Shown: positions 25,225 to 34,915, counted from the first letter of the stretch. The stretch is DNA of 64,000 nucleotides from Spongilla lacustris (GCA_949361645.1 OX442415.1:9207254-9271253); one strand, 5' to 3'. Notes: generated from the sequence alone by a model not told the origin. Numbers and translations: made by a program.

Positions 25225-26145
25225 GACTGATCGTGATGTGTAGTTAGCGGCAGATGAACCCGTGTAAACACCACATGTACTGGGTATATAAACCAGTATA
25301 AGGTATTAGCAATAAGGTTGAATCAAAAACATGTCATCGCATACTAGTATTACCTTTTTTTAACACCATTATATACAGACCACAATACAAATACGATATG
25401 AGTAAAGTGGTGTTGCACGAGTTGGAGTATTAAGAAGGAATTGAAGAGTACATTTCAAACTGGAAGACAACTACTGTCTATTTGCGCCCGTGGTGTTGCA
25501 CGAGTTGGAGTAGTGAGAAGGAATTGAAGAGTACATTTCAAACTGGAAGACAACTACTGTCTATTTGCGCCCGTGTGAACACCTGTGCACACTGTACGCA
25601 CAGGTGTTCACAGTTCACATTTAGCTAGCAGATGAATCCCGTGTAAACACCACATGTATTAGGTATATAAACCAGTATAAGGTATTAGCAATAAGGTTGA
25701 ATCAAAAACATGTCATCACATACTAGTATTACCTTTTTTTAACACCATTATATACAGACCACAATACAAATACTCTATGAGTAAAGTGGTAGTGAGAAGG
25801 TATCGAAGAGTACATATCAAACTGGAAGACAACTACTGTCTATTTGCGCCCGTGTGAACACCTGTGCACACTGTACACACTGTACGCACAGGTGTTCACA
25901 GTTCACTTTTAGCTAGCAGATGAATCCCGTGTAAACACCACATGTATTGGGTATATAAACCAGTATAAGGTATTAGCAATAAGGTTGAATCAAAAACATG
26001 TCATCACATACTAGTATTACCTTTTTTTAACACCATTATATACAGACCACAATACAAATACTCTATGAGTAAAGTGGTGTTGCATGAGTTGGAGTAGTGA
26101 GAAGGAATTGAAGAGTACATTTCAAACTGGAAGACAACTACTTTC
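25225..26145. repeat. Triplicated ~300-380-bp repeat
   Basis: The block from gcagatgaa(t)cccgtgtaaa through ccagtataaggtattagcaa, tacctttttttaacaccatt and tactgtctatttgcgcccgt occurs at about 25250, 25628 and 25917. The copies are separated by an imperfect palindrome, CCTGTGCACACTGTACGCACAGG. A shorter inner repeat (gttgcacgagttggagta...) is duplicated in the first unit. Confidence 0.85.
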
Positions 26146-27612
26146 GGAGGAAGTTAGGCAGGAGGATGTGCAGTAGGCTATGAGACTTTAGTGAAAGGAA
26201 TGAGGAGAAAGTGGAGGCATCCTCAATCTGGAAAGAGGGAATGTGAGATTACATATGCAGTAAATAAGTACATTAACTCATCCTAGCAGATGCAACTTGA
26301 ATCTTCACTTGTGTGCTGTTGTGTATACATTTGATGATGCATGTGTGCGTTTACGTACCTTTTAACTACTGTGCTGAATGATCAGCGTATTTGCATCTGT
26401 CATAAACTTCATTTTGGTTACCATCACCAACATCAATTTCACTTTCCAGCAAAGCCCATATATTTTGCATTTTGCATTAATGAAAAGGCATTCGTGCAAC
26501 AAAATATAGTCTGCAAGTACTGTATGCCCCAACGTACTTCATACGCTTCTGGTCCATGGATGATGGCCTCACAGTCCTCTTGTTACTCCATCCACTTCCA
26601 GAATAAATCCACTCGTCTCCCTTAGCCCCATAAAAACTCTATTTACATGTAAGCATGTGGAAATGGTCAACACCAAATCAGAGCAACGACTGACTCTTGT
26701 GTTTTCATTCTTCATCTCTATGTTCTACACATTTCACTAAGGTATATGGGAACAAGCTTCACCTAGATGTATGATGCCTGCTGATACCATTTTTGCCCAT
26801 TCTTTTTAATAGCATAGCATGTAGGTGGAATCGGTACTGAAATGTTGGACCCTGGAATTTGTTTCCTAGTAGATCTTTTTATTTTGGTTTTAAGTTGAGC
26901 AAGTCTGTATTAATTCCAATTTGCAAACCAAATTTGCCCTCTGTTACTACCAAAAATTTTACTCTGCAAAGGTTGACCATACTAATTTTTGATCATGCTA
27001 TTGAAGCGTTTAAGTTGTCGATATGTTTGAAAAGTCTGGACTGTGTGACTTTTGCTTTTTGATAGCACTGGGCTTATCATAATACAGAGCTTTTCTTTTT
27101 CTTCTGTAACTAGCCATTGACTCATTTTCTTTCAGTAGCGTGACGGGCATATTAGCCATAAAATTTTTATTACGTGCATCCCTGCACTTAAGTCTTCTTT
27201 GTTTATCCTTTTCTTCTGGATGCTACAGAAAAATGAAAACATTCATGCACCTTTTTAGTGATAGTGATGAAGTCATTGATAAAATAACTGCAAGACCATG
27301 TAAAAAAATACAAACAAATTGTGGAAACAACAGTGCAGGATGAACTCAAAGCCACAGTAAAAAGGTTACAGCGAACTCGCAACTCTTACATTACACTTGG
27401 TAGCATACATAATGATTACACCCCACACAATGTATGACTGCAGTATTTAAGGATAAACAAGCATTCAAACAATGATTGAGGAGCCGGAAAGTTACACTGA
27501 ATCCTTCAACCATTGAAGATCAAGTGTCCATTATCCATTATAGAAGCTTTACATCCACATCCTCCACACTTGTATGTTCCTCCTACTTGTGTACCCCTCT
27601 CAAACTGTGCTG
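26146..27612. other. Non-coding flank of Polinton B
   Basis: AT-rich host DNA. No gene is recognised. Confidence 0.45.
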
Positions 27613-28095
27613 AGTAGGTTATAGAAGACTACTTTTGAGACACAATTCCATAAATTTCTTATTTTTTGATATAGATAGAGGCCTCCACAGGGTCCAAAAA
27701 TCCTCTGATCTATGTAACATTTGGCGTACAGGGCCTTAGGTGTACACCGGTGTACACTTTTATCTGATTGTGATGGAAGTGTGCCAAACCATCTGCTTTG
27801 GAAACGTGTTATAAGTGGACAACACGCCTAGATAATGCCCCCAACGCAAACTGCTGAAATGATGAAAGGAGGTGAGGAATGCTTTTGAAAAGCCTTTAGA
27901 TGTACACATGCATGTTTGCGTCTGTCGGCAAAGAGTGTGTTGAAACGCCCCCCATAGCACACTATACACACCCTAGTGTGTAGTCAGAAGAAAGAGGGTG
28001 TACACTTGCTGTGCAAGGCTGTTTGCAGGACAGGTGTACACTTGCTAGCAGGGAAAGGCCTCCCGCAGGGAAAGCAAGGCCTCCCGCAGGGAGTA
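27613..28095. repeat. Left terminal inverted repeat of Polinton B
   Basis: This is homologous to the A terminal repeat (28527-29085) with visible substitutions: GATATAGATAGAGGCCTCCA, the GGTGTACAC palindromes and CTTGCTAGCAGGGAAAGGCC are all shared. The right partner is outside the window, so the exact TIR length is unknown. Confidence 0.75.
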
Positions 28096-28101
28096 CACAG
28101 C

Positions 28102-28526
28102 TTAAAAATAAATGTAATATGATAATTTTTTTTTATGCATTGCAATAAATTGTTTCACAGCTAGCTTTCTCTGCAAAGCCATTTGCTGTCTCATCTCGAG
28201 GACTGATGTTAGCTTCTTTTCCTTTTCGTCAATCTTCGCTTGGACAGCCTCCTTTTCCTTTTCCTTCTTCTCTGCCACTTTCTGCCTCTTCAAGGCCCAT
28301 GTAGCCTTAGCCTTTGCATACCCAGCCTCCCTTCTCTTCCTCTTCTCCTCCTCAGTCGGTTTAACTTCCTCAGCCTCCTCGCACTTCTTGTTTAGGTTCA
28401 TCTCCTTCAGCCTTTCAGCGTTCTTCACCGCAGTTAACTTCTTCTCTAGCACCCGTTGCTCTTATCTTTTGTACCCGAAGGTCAGGTACCTTAGCTCCAC
28501 TAGGTACGCGGGCAGGTTGTAGCCCT
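28102..28526 (-). pseudogene. C-terminal part of B's coiled-coil protein (split by A)
   Basis: This encodes the Lys/Glu-rich C-terminus with AVKNAERLKEMNL, EEVKPTEEEK and VAEKKEKEKEAVQAK, about 94% like the A copy by eye but lacking one KEKEKEAVQAK repeat. It is cut at its 5' side exactly where A starts (28527). The N-terminal part lies 24.7 kb away at 53224-54012. The C-terminus reads on past the A stop by a few codons. Confidence 0.85.
28522..28526. repeat. Target site duplication, left copy (GCCCT)
   Basis: GCCCT precedes AGTAGG at the left end of A and follows CCTACT at its right end (53224-53228). The undisturbed gene in A itself reads GTAGCCCTGCTCCCC here, so the empty site can be reconstructed within the same window. 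Confidence 0.9.
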
Positions 28527-29085
28527 AGTAGGTTATCGGGGTCCTCTTTTGAGACACACTTTCATGATTTTAGGGCTATTTTTAAATATTTTGATATAGA
28601 TAGAGGCCTCCACAGGGTCCAAATATCCTCTGATCTATGTAACATTTTTTAGGTTAGGGCTGAGGTGTACACTGGTATACACTTTTATCTGATTACGTTG
28701 GAGGTGTGTCAAACCATCTGCTTTTGAAAGGTGTTATAATTGGACAACACGACTAGATAATGCCCCCTACGCAAACTGCTGAAATGATGAAAGGAGGCGA
28801 GGAATGCTTTGAAAAGCCTCTAGATGTACACATGCATGTTTGCGCCTGTTGGCGAATAGTGCGTTGAAATGCCCCTCGTAGCACACTATACGCACCATGG
28901 TGTGTAGTCTAAAGAAGGGAGGTGTACACTTGCGCTTGCAGGACAGGTGTACACTTGCTAGCAGGGAAAGGCCTCCCGCAGGGAAAGCAAGGCCTCCCGC
29001 AGGGAAAGGACAGGTGTACACTTGCTAGCAGGGAAAGGCCTCCCGCAGGGAAAGCAAGGCCTCCCGCGGGGAAAGGACAGGTGTA
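28527..29085. repeat. Left terminal inverted repeat of A
   Basis: The match with 52664-53223 ends at GGACAGGTGTA, after which the two ends diverge (tttag versus cacttgc). The inner half holds two ~70-bp tandem units, each with GGTGTACACTTGCTAGC followed by two CTCCCGCAGGGA hairpins. Confidence 0.95.
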
Positions 29086-29190
29086 TTTAGTTTGCGTTGG
29101 GCCTGCAGCCGAGGAGAGGGGAGGGCTATACGCTTGCGCAGCAAGGCCTCCCGCAGGGAGTACACAGCTTAAAATATAAATGTAATATGA

Positions 29191-30411
29191 TCATTTCTTT
29201 TTATGCATTGCAATATATTGTTTCACAGCTAGCTTTCTCTGCAAAGCCACTTGCTGTCTCATCTCGAGGACTGATGCTAGCTTCTTTTCCTTTTCCTCAA
29301 TCTTCGCTTGGACAGCCTCCTTTTCCTTTTCCTTCTTCGCCTGGACAGCCTCCTTTTCTTTTTCCTTCTTCTCTGCCACTTTTTGCCTCTTCAAGGCCCA
29401 TGTAGCCTTAGCCTTTGCATACCCAGCCTCCCTTCTCTGCTTCTTCTCCTCCTCGGTCGGTTTAACTTCCTCAGCCTCCTCGCACTTCTTCTTTAGGTTC
29501 ATCTCCTTCAGCCTTTCCGCGTTCTTCACCGCAGTTAACTTTTTCTCTAGCACCCGTTGCTCTTCTCTTTTGTACCCGAAGGTCAGGTACCTTAGCTCCA
29601 CTAGGTACGCGGGCAGGCTGTAGCCCTGCTCCCCGCACATTTCGTGGAACTTCCGAACAGCCACCACAAGTTCCATCTTCTCCTTCCTATATTTATCTGA
29701 GAGCCCGTTCCACACGGCTCCCTCTCGGTAGGCGGCGATGGCGTCCAGGGAGACCCTGCCGTCGGTAGATAGGTAGGGGTGGCTGCCCAAGGGGAGGGAT
29801 TCCAGTTCTATCACCTCGTACTTCTGCCCGCCTCGCAACCTTGCCTCGTCAAGTTGCTGATGGAGGAGCTTGTAGCCGGCGTAGTTTTTGATCTTGACTG
29901 ATTTAGACGTTTTTAGGAACGAGCTCATCTTGCTTTTTAGCAGAAATAGCGCATTAAAATATTCTTGATCCGCCCAGCGGGCTTCGTTTACGCCATTGAA
30001 AGTTACGTTTGCCATCAGCTCCTGCTCTGGTGTTTCGGTGGGGACTAAGTTCAGCAGGCCGGAGAGTTCCAGCTTTATTTTTATATATTTTACCGGCATT
30101 TTAAAGTATACATGCCGGTAGATATCAGGATCATAATTTTGGTTTATATTCACTGGCAGGTTGATCTCCTGACATATTTTTTTATATGCTTCTATTTTTT
30201 CGACCACAGTTCCTTCCACGTTCACCGGTGGTGGTAGAGGGATGTATTTTTTGTACGCCTCCACGGGATCCCAGTACGATGAACATTCGACGGTGTCCAT
30301 CACCTCCGTGGAGGCGCTGGAAGGAGCTGTGGACGAAATCTGAAGAGAACAAGATGATGCGGCAGGGACCTTGCGCAGCAAAACACTTACGTTAGAATCT
30401 TCGGAATCCAT
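29191..30411 (-). CDS. Unknown 406-aa protein with Lys/Glu coiled coil (A)
   Basis: The ATG is at 30411 and the frame is intact. The N-terminal ~100 residues are Ser/Pro-rich. A middle part carries LSGLLNLVP and ANVTFNGVNEARWADQEYF. From about residue 285 to the end it is a highly charged helix rich in K and E, with a duplicated KEKEKEAVQAK. I recognise no family. It is the first gene inside the left end, transcribed outward toward the TIR. The B copy is interrupted by the A insertion at about residue 261. A GCA-loop hairpin (CTTGCGCAGCAAA, about 30370-30382) lies inside the 5' coding part. Confidence 0.8.
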   Translation of the reverse strand: MDSEDSNVSVLLRKVPAASSCSLQISSTAPSSASTEVMDTVECSSYWDPVEAYKKYIPLPPPVNVEGTVVEKIEAYKKICQEINLPVNINQNYDPDIYRHVYFKMPVKYIKIKLELSGLLNLVPTETPEQELMANVTFNGVNEARWADQEYFNALFLLKSKMSSFLKTSKSVKIKNYAGYKLLHQQLDEARLRGGQKYEVIELESLPLGSHPYLSTDGRVSLDAIAAYREGAVWNGLSDKYRKEKMELVVAVRKFHEMCGEQGYSLPAYLVELRYLTFGYKREEQRVLEKKLTAVKNAERLKEMNLKKKCEEAEEVKPTEEEKKQRREAGYAKAKATWALKRQKVAEKKEKEKEAVQAKKEKEKEAVQAKIEEKEKKLASVLEMRQQVALQRKLAVKQYIAMHKKK

Positions 30412-30548
30412 AGCCGTATTTTTATAAAATTATCTGGAAAAAAAAATGTGAACTTGTGTGTGTGTGCAGCAGCTTAAATAGTGTATCCGACGCATGACCT
30501 ATGTAGTGCTAACAAGACGCACGCGTAGATAGATTGTTCTAGAACGCT

Positions 30549-31565
30549 TTAGGCCTGAGAACCCGGCCCGAGGGAAGCAGCAAGGGCGGTGTCTGCCGGA
30601 ATGATGAATAATTCTTCCCTGACGAAGGGGCGTGCCGGCCCGGGATGATTAGTTGTAATGTCGGGCCCCACCTTGTACAGGGTAGGGACTCCCTTGACAC
30701 CTTTAAACGGATTGTCGACGTATTCCGAGACGTGGTGCACGGAGAGGGACCAGATGGGGTCGGTAGCTCGACGCCTGCCACCCTCCAGCTCGCCCTCGTC
30801 GTACAAGTATCTGACTTTGTCGAACGGCTCGATCCTCGGAGGCTCCGGACCTACTCTCGGCCTCGCAGGCTTGGCCCTTATGCCGAGCTGGAGCAGGGCC
30901 TCGTTGGGCTTTTTGCCCAGCAGCCTGGTGGAGGTGTCGTTTATGTCTCTGACCACCTCGGGCAGCGCCTCCACCCACTTCGTGCTCCTCCCTGCCGGCC
31001 CGAGGGAAAATTCCTCGTGGTACTGCTGCTTGAACAGCCGCTCGGCCAGCGTGCGGTTGAACCGCTCCACGATGCCCTGCTGCCTGTGGTTGCCCACCAC
31101 GGCCGTGCGGATGATTACCTTGTGTTTTTTAATTAGTGTGGTGAACGCCCCCATGAACTCTTTGCTTGCGTCTACCTGTATGAGTCGGGGCCACTTTAAC
31201 GGACCCCTCTTGTAAATCGTTTGTATGGCCGCCGCGGTGATCGCGGCGGTCTTGTCGACCAGCGGCTCGGCCTCCTTGTACCGACTGAAGACGTCCACCA
31301 CGCACAAGCAGTACTTGTACGTCTTCCTACCCACCTTGTCGTGCGGGAGATACAGCAGATCGGCCTGGTGGGTGTCGTTGAGGGACCTGGCCTCGATGAT
31401 CGACCGGGGCACGGTCTTGGGACCCTTCTGGTAGATCTGGTAGATGGGTTGCTTCTCCAGCCAGGCCCTGGCCGCGTCTGCCGAAACGCCGGCGGCCGCA
31501 GCCAGCTTCTTCACGGCCGTCTCCCCATGCCAGTACCCACCCGGAGAATAATAGATTTTGTCCAT
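30549..31565 (-). CDS. Polinton integrase, retrovirus-like DDE (A)
   Basis: 338 aa. The N-terminal YYSPGGYWHG ... ARAWLEKQPIYQIYQ is the Polinton form of the segment before the catalytic core. Core acidic residues are D69 (HQADLLYL), D132 (QVDASKEFMG) and E167 (GIVERFNRTL), spaced as in rve integrases. The C-terminal FDKVRYLYDEGELEGGRRR ... WSLSVHHV resembles the SH3/chromo-like tail. It would join the element ends to host DNA. The A copy has VDAS where B and the family have VDAG. A hairpin-derived insert (GPAGRS) lies before STKW. The B copy at 54150-55172 is almost identical. Confidence 0.92.
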   Translation of the reverse strand: MDKIYYSPGGYWHGETAVKKLAAAAGVSADAARAWLEKQPIYQIYQKGPKTVPRSIIEARSLNDTHQADLLYLPHDKVGRKTYKYCLCVVDVFSRYKEAEPLVDKTAAITAAAIQTIYKRGPLKWPRLIQVDASKEFMGAFTTLIKKHKVIIRTAVVGNHRQQGIVERFNRTLAERLFKQQYHEEFSLGPAGRSTKWVEALPEVVRDINDTSTRLLGKKPNEALLQLGIRAKPARPRVGPEPPRIEPFDKVRYLYDEGELEGGRRRATDPIWSLSVHHVSEYVDNPFKGVKGVPTLYKVGPDITTNHPGPARPFVREELFIIPADTALAASLGPGSQA

Positions 31566-31591
31566 TTGCTATACAATCCCCAGGCTCAATT

Positions 31592-32071
31592 TTAAATGAT
31601 GGATTGGCACTGGAAAAATATAAAGTCGATGTAGTAAACCAGGTGTCTGGTTAGCGTAGGCGGGAGGAGGGGCAACTTCTCTTGCAGCATCAAAACCCGG
31701 GTGGCCTCCGGAATGACGCTGTAGGGCAACAGCGTCGAGTGTATCTCCTTCCAGTTCCCGTCGATCAGCCCCTGGATCTCCTGCAGGTCGGCAGGAGTGG
31801 AGTGCTTGGCAGCTATGCTCATGATCCTGCCGATCAGCTCCCTGCAGATCTGGTCCATCGGCTTGTCGTTGCCCAGAGCCGCGTTGATGTAGTCGAGGTA
31901 GGCCATGCACTTGACGTAGTCTTTTTTCTGCAGCTTGGGGATGTGCATGCCCAGGTACTCGTGCCTCCCCACGGGCGGCAGGGCGTAGTAGCCCACGTCC
32001 CATTCGACCTTGTAGGTCATATTGGGGTCCACCAATTTCAAAAAGCTCGCGAGCTTGTCGATTGCGTCCAT
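31592..32071 (-). CDS. Unknown 159-aa protein (A)
   Basis: The ATG is at 32071 and the frame is intact. The sequence is mostly helical by appearance, with KLASFLKLVDP, GRHEYLGMHIPKLQKKDYVK and QEIQGLIDGNWKEIHS. There is no signal peptide or membrane segment. It is nearly identical to the B copy (55208-55687), with the reading frame conserved. I recognise no family. Confidence 0.75.
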   Translation of the reverse strand: MDAIDKLASFLKLVDPNMTYKVEWDVGYYALPPVGRHEYLGMHIPKLQKKDYVKCMAYLDYINAALGNDKPMDQICRELIGRIMSIAAKHSTPADLQEIQGLIDGNWKEIHSTLLPYSVIPEATRVLMLQEKLPLLPPTLTRHLVYYIDFIFFQCQSII

Positions 32072-32119
32072 TGCTGTAGTACTAGTATCTGCCGTTAGTA
32101 TTTAATTGCAGTGCTCAGG

Positions 32120-32461
32120 CTAACATTTCAAAACGTGCAAGTAGTTTATCTGGTTGAGCACGGCTCCGTATCTACGCTGCAAGTCCTTGGGCGTCCGGAC
32201 GGTAAAGTGACTGAGAATCGATAAGCTGAGCCGCCTTAGCTTATCCACGACACTTTCGCCAGAAGGGCCTTGTGCATAGATGGGTACGTTTAGCCATGCT
32301 TTGTAGATGTGGTCGACGGATGCCTCCACGACCTCGAAATCGCTGGAGGGCTGGAAGTCGTAAGCCAGGGCAATGTCTGCCTGCTCGTTCAGCTGTATGA
32401 AAAACAGCTCTGGATCTACGTCTAGGATGGGTACGGAGTCGCCAAAGTTGGGGATCGCCAT
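32120..32461 (-). CDS. Unknown 113-aa protein (A)
   Basis: The ATG is at 32461. Begins MAIPNFGDSVPILDVDPELF and contains VEASVDHIYKAWLNVPIY and RRLSLSILSHFTVRTPKDLQ. It has no recognised domain. Just upstream (32493-32503, within the 3' end of the SAP-like gene) is the CAAACTAAAGC motif also found before the penton and fiber genes. The B copy has a premature stop. Confidence 0.7.
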   Translation of the reverse strand: MAIPNFGDSVPILDVDPELFFIQLNEQADIALAYDFQPSSDFEVVEASVDHIYKAWLNVPIYAQGPSGESVVDKLRRLSLSILSHFTVRTPKDLQRRYGAVLNQINYLHVLKC

Positions 32462-32485
32462 ATCCTCGCCGGTTAATAAAATAAT

Positions 32486-32977
32486 TTATATTGCTTTAGT
32501 TTGAGGCTCTACTGGCGCTTCTGCATCCAGTCCTGCGGGCGGCAGCCCTCCCTCGGGCCGGGAGGGCTCGGGAGGAGCCTCACCAAGGCAGTAGGCCTCG
32601 AGCTCCTGGACCAGCTCCGCCCTCGTTTTGGGCTTGGATTTTTTCTTTTCGGCGTCGTACTTGGAAATCTTGATTCCGCTCTCCTTGCACATTTTTTTCA
32701 AGTCTAGGATGTTGATTCTGTTGATGCGTTCGGACAGGGTTTCGTCCTTGACTGGCTCCTCTCCGGAGCTCTCTGCCGAAGATGATTCTGTCGCGGAACT
32801 GGAAGCTGAAGAAGAACTGGAAGAACTGATAGATTCGGATGATGAACCTGAACTTGTCTCAGGGTCTTGCGCAGCAACAGGTTCAGCTAGGATTTTTTCG
32901 AGCTCGGCCTTGGTCAACCTGCTGTACCCTCGTATGTTTCTGGCCTTGGCCTTCGCTAGCAAACTTTGTCGACTCAT
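32486..32977 (-). CDS. SAP-like DNA-binding protein (A)
   Basis: 163 aa. The N-terminus SRQSLLAKAKARNIRGYSRL followed by TKAELEKIL has the two-helix SAP/HeH pattern. A Ser/Glu-rich acidic linker follows. A second SAP-like unit (ILDLKKMCKESGIKISKYD ... TRAELVQELEAY) lies near the C-terminus. SAP motifs bind DNA or chromatin, so a genome-binding role is an inference. It is divergent from the 33046 gene across 68 bp containing the palindrome CCAATTGG (32981-32988). Hairpin-derived codons (VAAQ) occur at about residue 34. Confidence 0.65.
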   Translation of the reverse strand: MSRQSLLAKAKARNIRGYSRLTKAELEKILAEPVAAQDPETSSGSSSESISSSSSSSASSSATESSSAESSGEEPVKDETLSERINRINILDLKKMCKESGIKISKYDAEKKKSKPKTRAELVQELEAYCLGEAPPEPSRPEGGLPPAGLDAEAPVEPQTKAI

Positions 32978-33045
32978 CTCCCAATTGGATGCGCAGTCAG
33001 TGTAATAGTATTAAGAGTCGACAGATTCTAATACAAAAATCAGTC
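32978..33045. promoter_or_regulatory. Divergent promoter region with CCAATTGG
   Basis: This is a 68-bp gap between two divergent ATGs. It contains CCAATTGG (a CCAAT box on both strands), TGTAATAGTATTAAG and an AT-rich segment. The same gap is conserved in B (56581-56648). Confidence 0.4.
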
Positions 33046-33927
33046 ATGGATGACGAGCCGTCCGCAGGATACATGGACCTCGCCGACATTCTGCCCTCGT
33101 CGGAGGACGACGGAGAGTGGATAGACCGAAAGGTAAAGGAGAAGGAGCTGGAGGAGATGTACGAAAAAAAGAAGATGGAAAAGAAGGCCAAGAAGGTCAG
33201 AGAACCGTCGTCCCCTGTCCCCCGGCCCTCCCGGCCCGAGGGAGCTAGAATTGTTATCCCAAGGAGCCCACGCCACGCTCGCCGCGTCAGAAAAGAAGGA
33301 CACTCCCGGCCCGAGGGAGAGGACAGGAGGCTTATCATCAAGTTGACGAGGTACGAAGAGTCCTACGAGGCCTGGGAAAAGATGGGGAAGCCCATCCCCG
33401 CCAATGTCAAGGCCAGGGTCAAGAAGGCTCTGAGGTCCGGCAAGCTGGACGAGCTCGAGCTGGCCCATGCCCTGCTCAGGTCGGCATTGGGCGGATCTCT
33501 CGACTCGCCCGTCACTCAGATGGAGTACGTGATGGGGTCGTTCCACCCGCTGATCGAGGTGGTGGGGACGAGCATGGGCTACAACGTGACCGGGTTTGCC
33601 AAGACGGCCAACGCGCTGTGTGCGAAGCCCCTGCTCACCTACCTGATCGAGAACGACCCGCTGGAGGGCCGGAAGGTGCCTTTGACCTTGACCCTGGCCC
33701 TGAGCTACGGAGCAGCCCTCTTCCTAGTTATGTCTCATGCCTCGCCGGCAGGGCCTCCCGCAGGGGAGGCAAGGCCGTCCGCAGGACAGCAGGACGCAGA
33801 AAATTTACCAGTATTGGGTATCCCCTACCCTGCCGGCGAGGCAAGGCCGTCCGCAGGACAGGAAATAATAGCAGAGCCTCCCATCCCTGCCGGAGGCCCA
33901 CCGGGCCTGCAGGCCCTCCCGGCCTGA
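33046..33927 (+). CDS. Unknown 293-aa protein with hydrophobic C-terminal region (A)
   Basis: The ATG is at 33046 (MDDEPSAGYMDLADILPSSE). An acidic start is followed by a charged coiled-coil (KVKEKELEEMYEKKKMEKKA), a basic Arg-rich patch, a helical middle (RYEESYEAWEKMGKPIPANV), and a hydrophobic segment near LTLALSYGAALFLVM. The tail after MSHAS is built almost entirely of in-frame hairpin repeats (PAGPPAG, EARPSAGQ). I recognise no family. A membrane-associated structural protein is a guess. Its stop lies 8 bp from the convergent penton stop. Confidence 0.7.
   Translation: MDDEPSAGYMDLADILPSSEDDGEWIDRKVKEKELEEMYEKKKMEKKAKKVREPSSPVPRPSRPEGARIVIPRSPRHARRVRKEGHSRPEGEDRRLIIKLTRYEESYEAWEKMGKPIPANVKARVKKALRSGKLDELELAHALLRSALGGSLDSPVTQMEYVMGSFHPLIEVVGTSMGYNVTGFAKTANALCAKPLLTYLIENDPLEGRKVPLTLTLALSYGAALFLVMSHASPAGPPAGEARPSAGQQDAENLPVLGIPYPAGEARPSAGQEIIAEPPIPAGGPPGLQALPA
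33740..33862. repeat. Cluster of GCA-loop hairpins inside a coding 3' end (A)
   Basis: In order: CCTCGCCGGCAGGG, CCTCCCGCAGGGG, GTCCGCAGGAC, CCTGCCGGCGAGG, GTCCGCAGGAC. All are in frame with the 33046 gene. In B (57345-57480) the same cluster has an extra ATCGGCG, and the last unit is GTCCTGCGGACGGCC, changing both length and residues. Confidence 0.85.
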
Positions 33928-33935
33928 GGGAGGAC

Positions 33936-34870
33936 TTAGCCAATGCGCCCGGGGAGCTGGCGGACGGACCACTGCCCCTGCAGGTCCTGCCCCGAGGCAA
34001 CTATGCCGGGCCGGCTGGCGAGGATCGAGTCTTGCCTGGCTACGCGATTCAGGAGGGCGTCGTCCACCTGCAAAAGGGCCGCCGGAGGGCCCGCGGGCAG
34101 GCGGATGGGTTCGATGGCAAACACCGCCGTCCAGTCCAGTGCCTGCTCGAGGGCTGGCCGTTGGGCCTGATCAGGTTCCACGAGATCTGTGAGGGGTTGC
34201 GGTCGAACTTGATCCTCATGGGCGCGATGCTGCTCTCGGGCAGGATGAGCTGCTCGCCGTAGTCGCAGGTCTTGGGCACGATGAAGGAGAGGGCTAGCGT
34301 CAGCTGCGGATATCTGGGCACGTTGACCAGCTGGGTGGTGGAATTGTCCGCGGTGATCTGGATCCCATAGTAGTTGTCGTAGAAGACGGGAACGTGCTGG
34401 GCCACCTGGGTCGTGTTCAGCGCCTGTACGTTCGCGTCGAACCCCAGCTGGGCGGACAGGTACGCGATGCCGGCGGTGGTGAACACGAATCTGAACTGCT
34501 GCTGAGCCGAGAAGGTGTACACGTTGGTGGCGGCGTTAAACTTGGCCGTGAGCCTGAGGAGGCCTCCAACGGTCGAAACCGCCAGGTTGACCGCGTTGGC
34601 CACGGCCGTGCCGACGTCGTTGGCGCTGCCCACGCTGTAGGCCCCGGTGGGCAGGACGACCGTGTAGATCTTGCTGCCGTCGTCGACCTGCACCGTGTTG
34701 CCCTTGAGGGGGGACACGTTGGGCGCGGAGAAGATGGTGTTGAAGGAGGTCAGCCTGAGGTAGAACTTGTCGTTGTAGCTGAGGTTGGTGAACTGCACGT
34801 TCACCGTCCCCGTGTTGGCGGTGCCGCTGACGCGACCGCTCGAGTCCAAAACGAACACGACGTTATCCAT
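33936..34870 (-). pseudogene. Penton-type minor capsid protein (A), frameshifted
   Basis: Begins MDNVVFVLDSSGRVSGTANT; then TVNVQFTNLSYNDKFYLRL, a Thr/Val-rich beta pattern throughout, and LTLALSFIVPKTCDYGEQL. Size (B: 308 aa), beta-rich composition and position next to the MCP fit the single-jelly-roll penton protein of Polintons, which forms the capsid vertices. In A one G is missing from a G-run near 34150 (GAGGGCTGG versus GAGGGGCTGG in B), so the last ~70 residues are out of frame. The candidate late motif GGCTTTAGTTAG lies 46 bp upstream. Confidence 0.7.
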
Positions 34871-34915
34871 GCTTTGCTGTGCAAGGCTGCGTGTAATACT
34901 AATAATTTTGCTTAT

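Noticed and set aside
28767..29021. 84-codon frame present identically at both ends of A
   Set aside because: It is identical only because it lies in the inverted repeats. It is composed of TIR boxes and hairpins, with no sign of coding.
30418..30429. TATAAAAA before the coiled-coil gene of A
   Set aside because: It lies only about 10 bp from the ATG, too close to serve as a TATA box for that start.
32839..33045. Upstream extension of the 293-aa gene
   Set aside because: The extension overlaps the SAP-like gene in antisense and the divergent promoter. MDDEPSAG at 33046 is the conserved ATG start.
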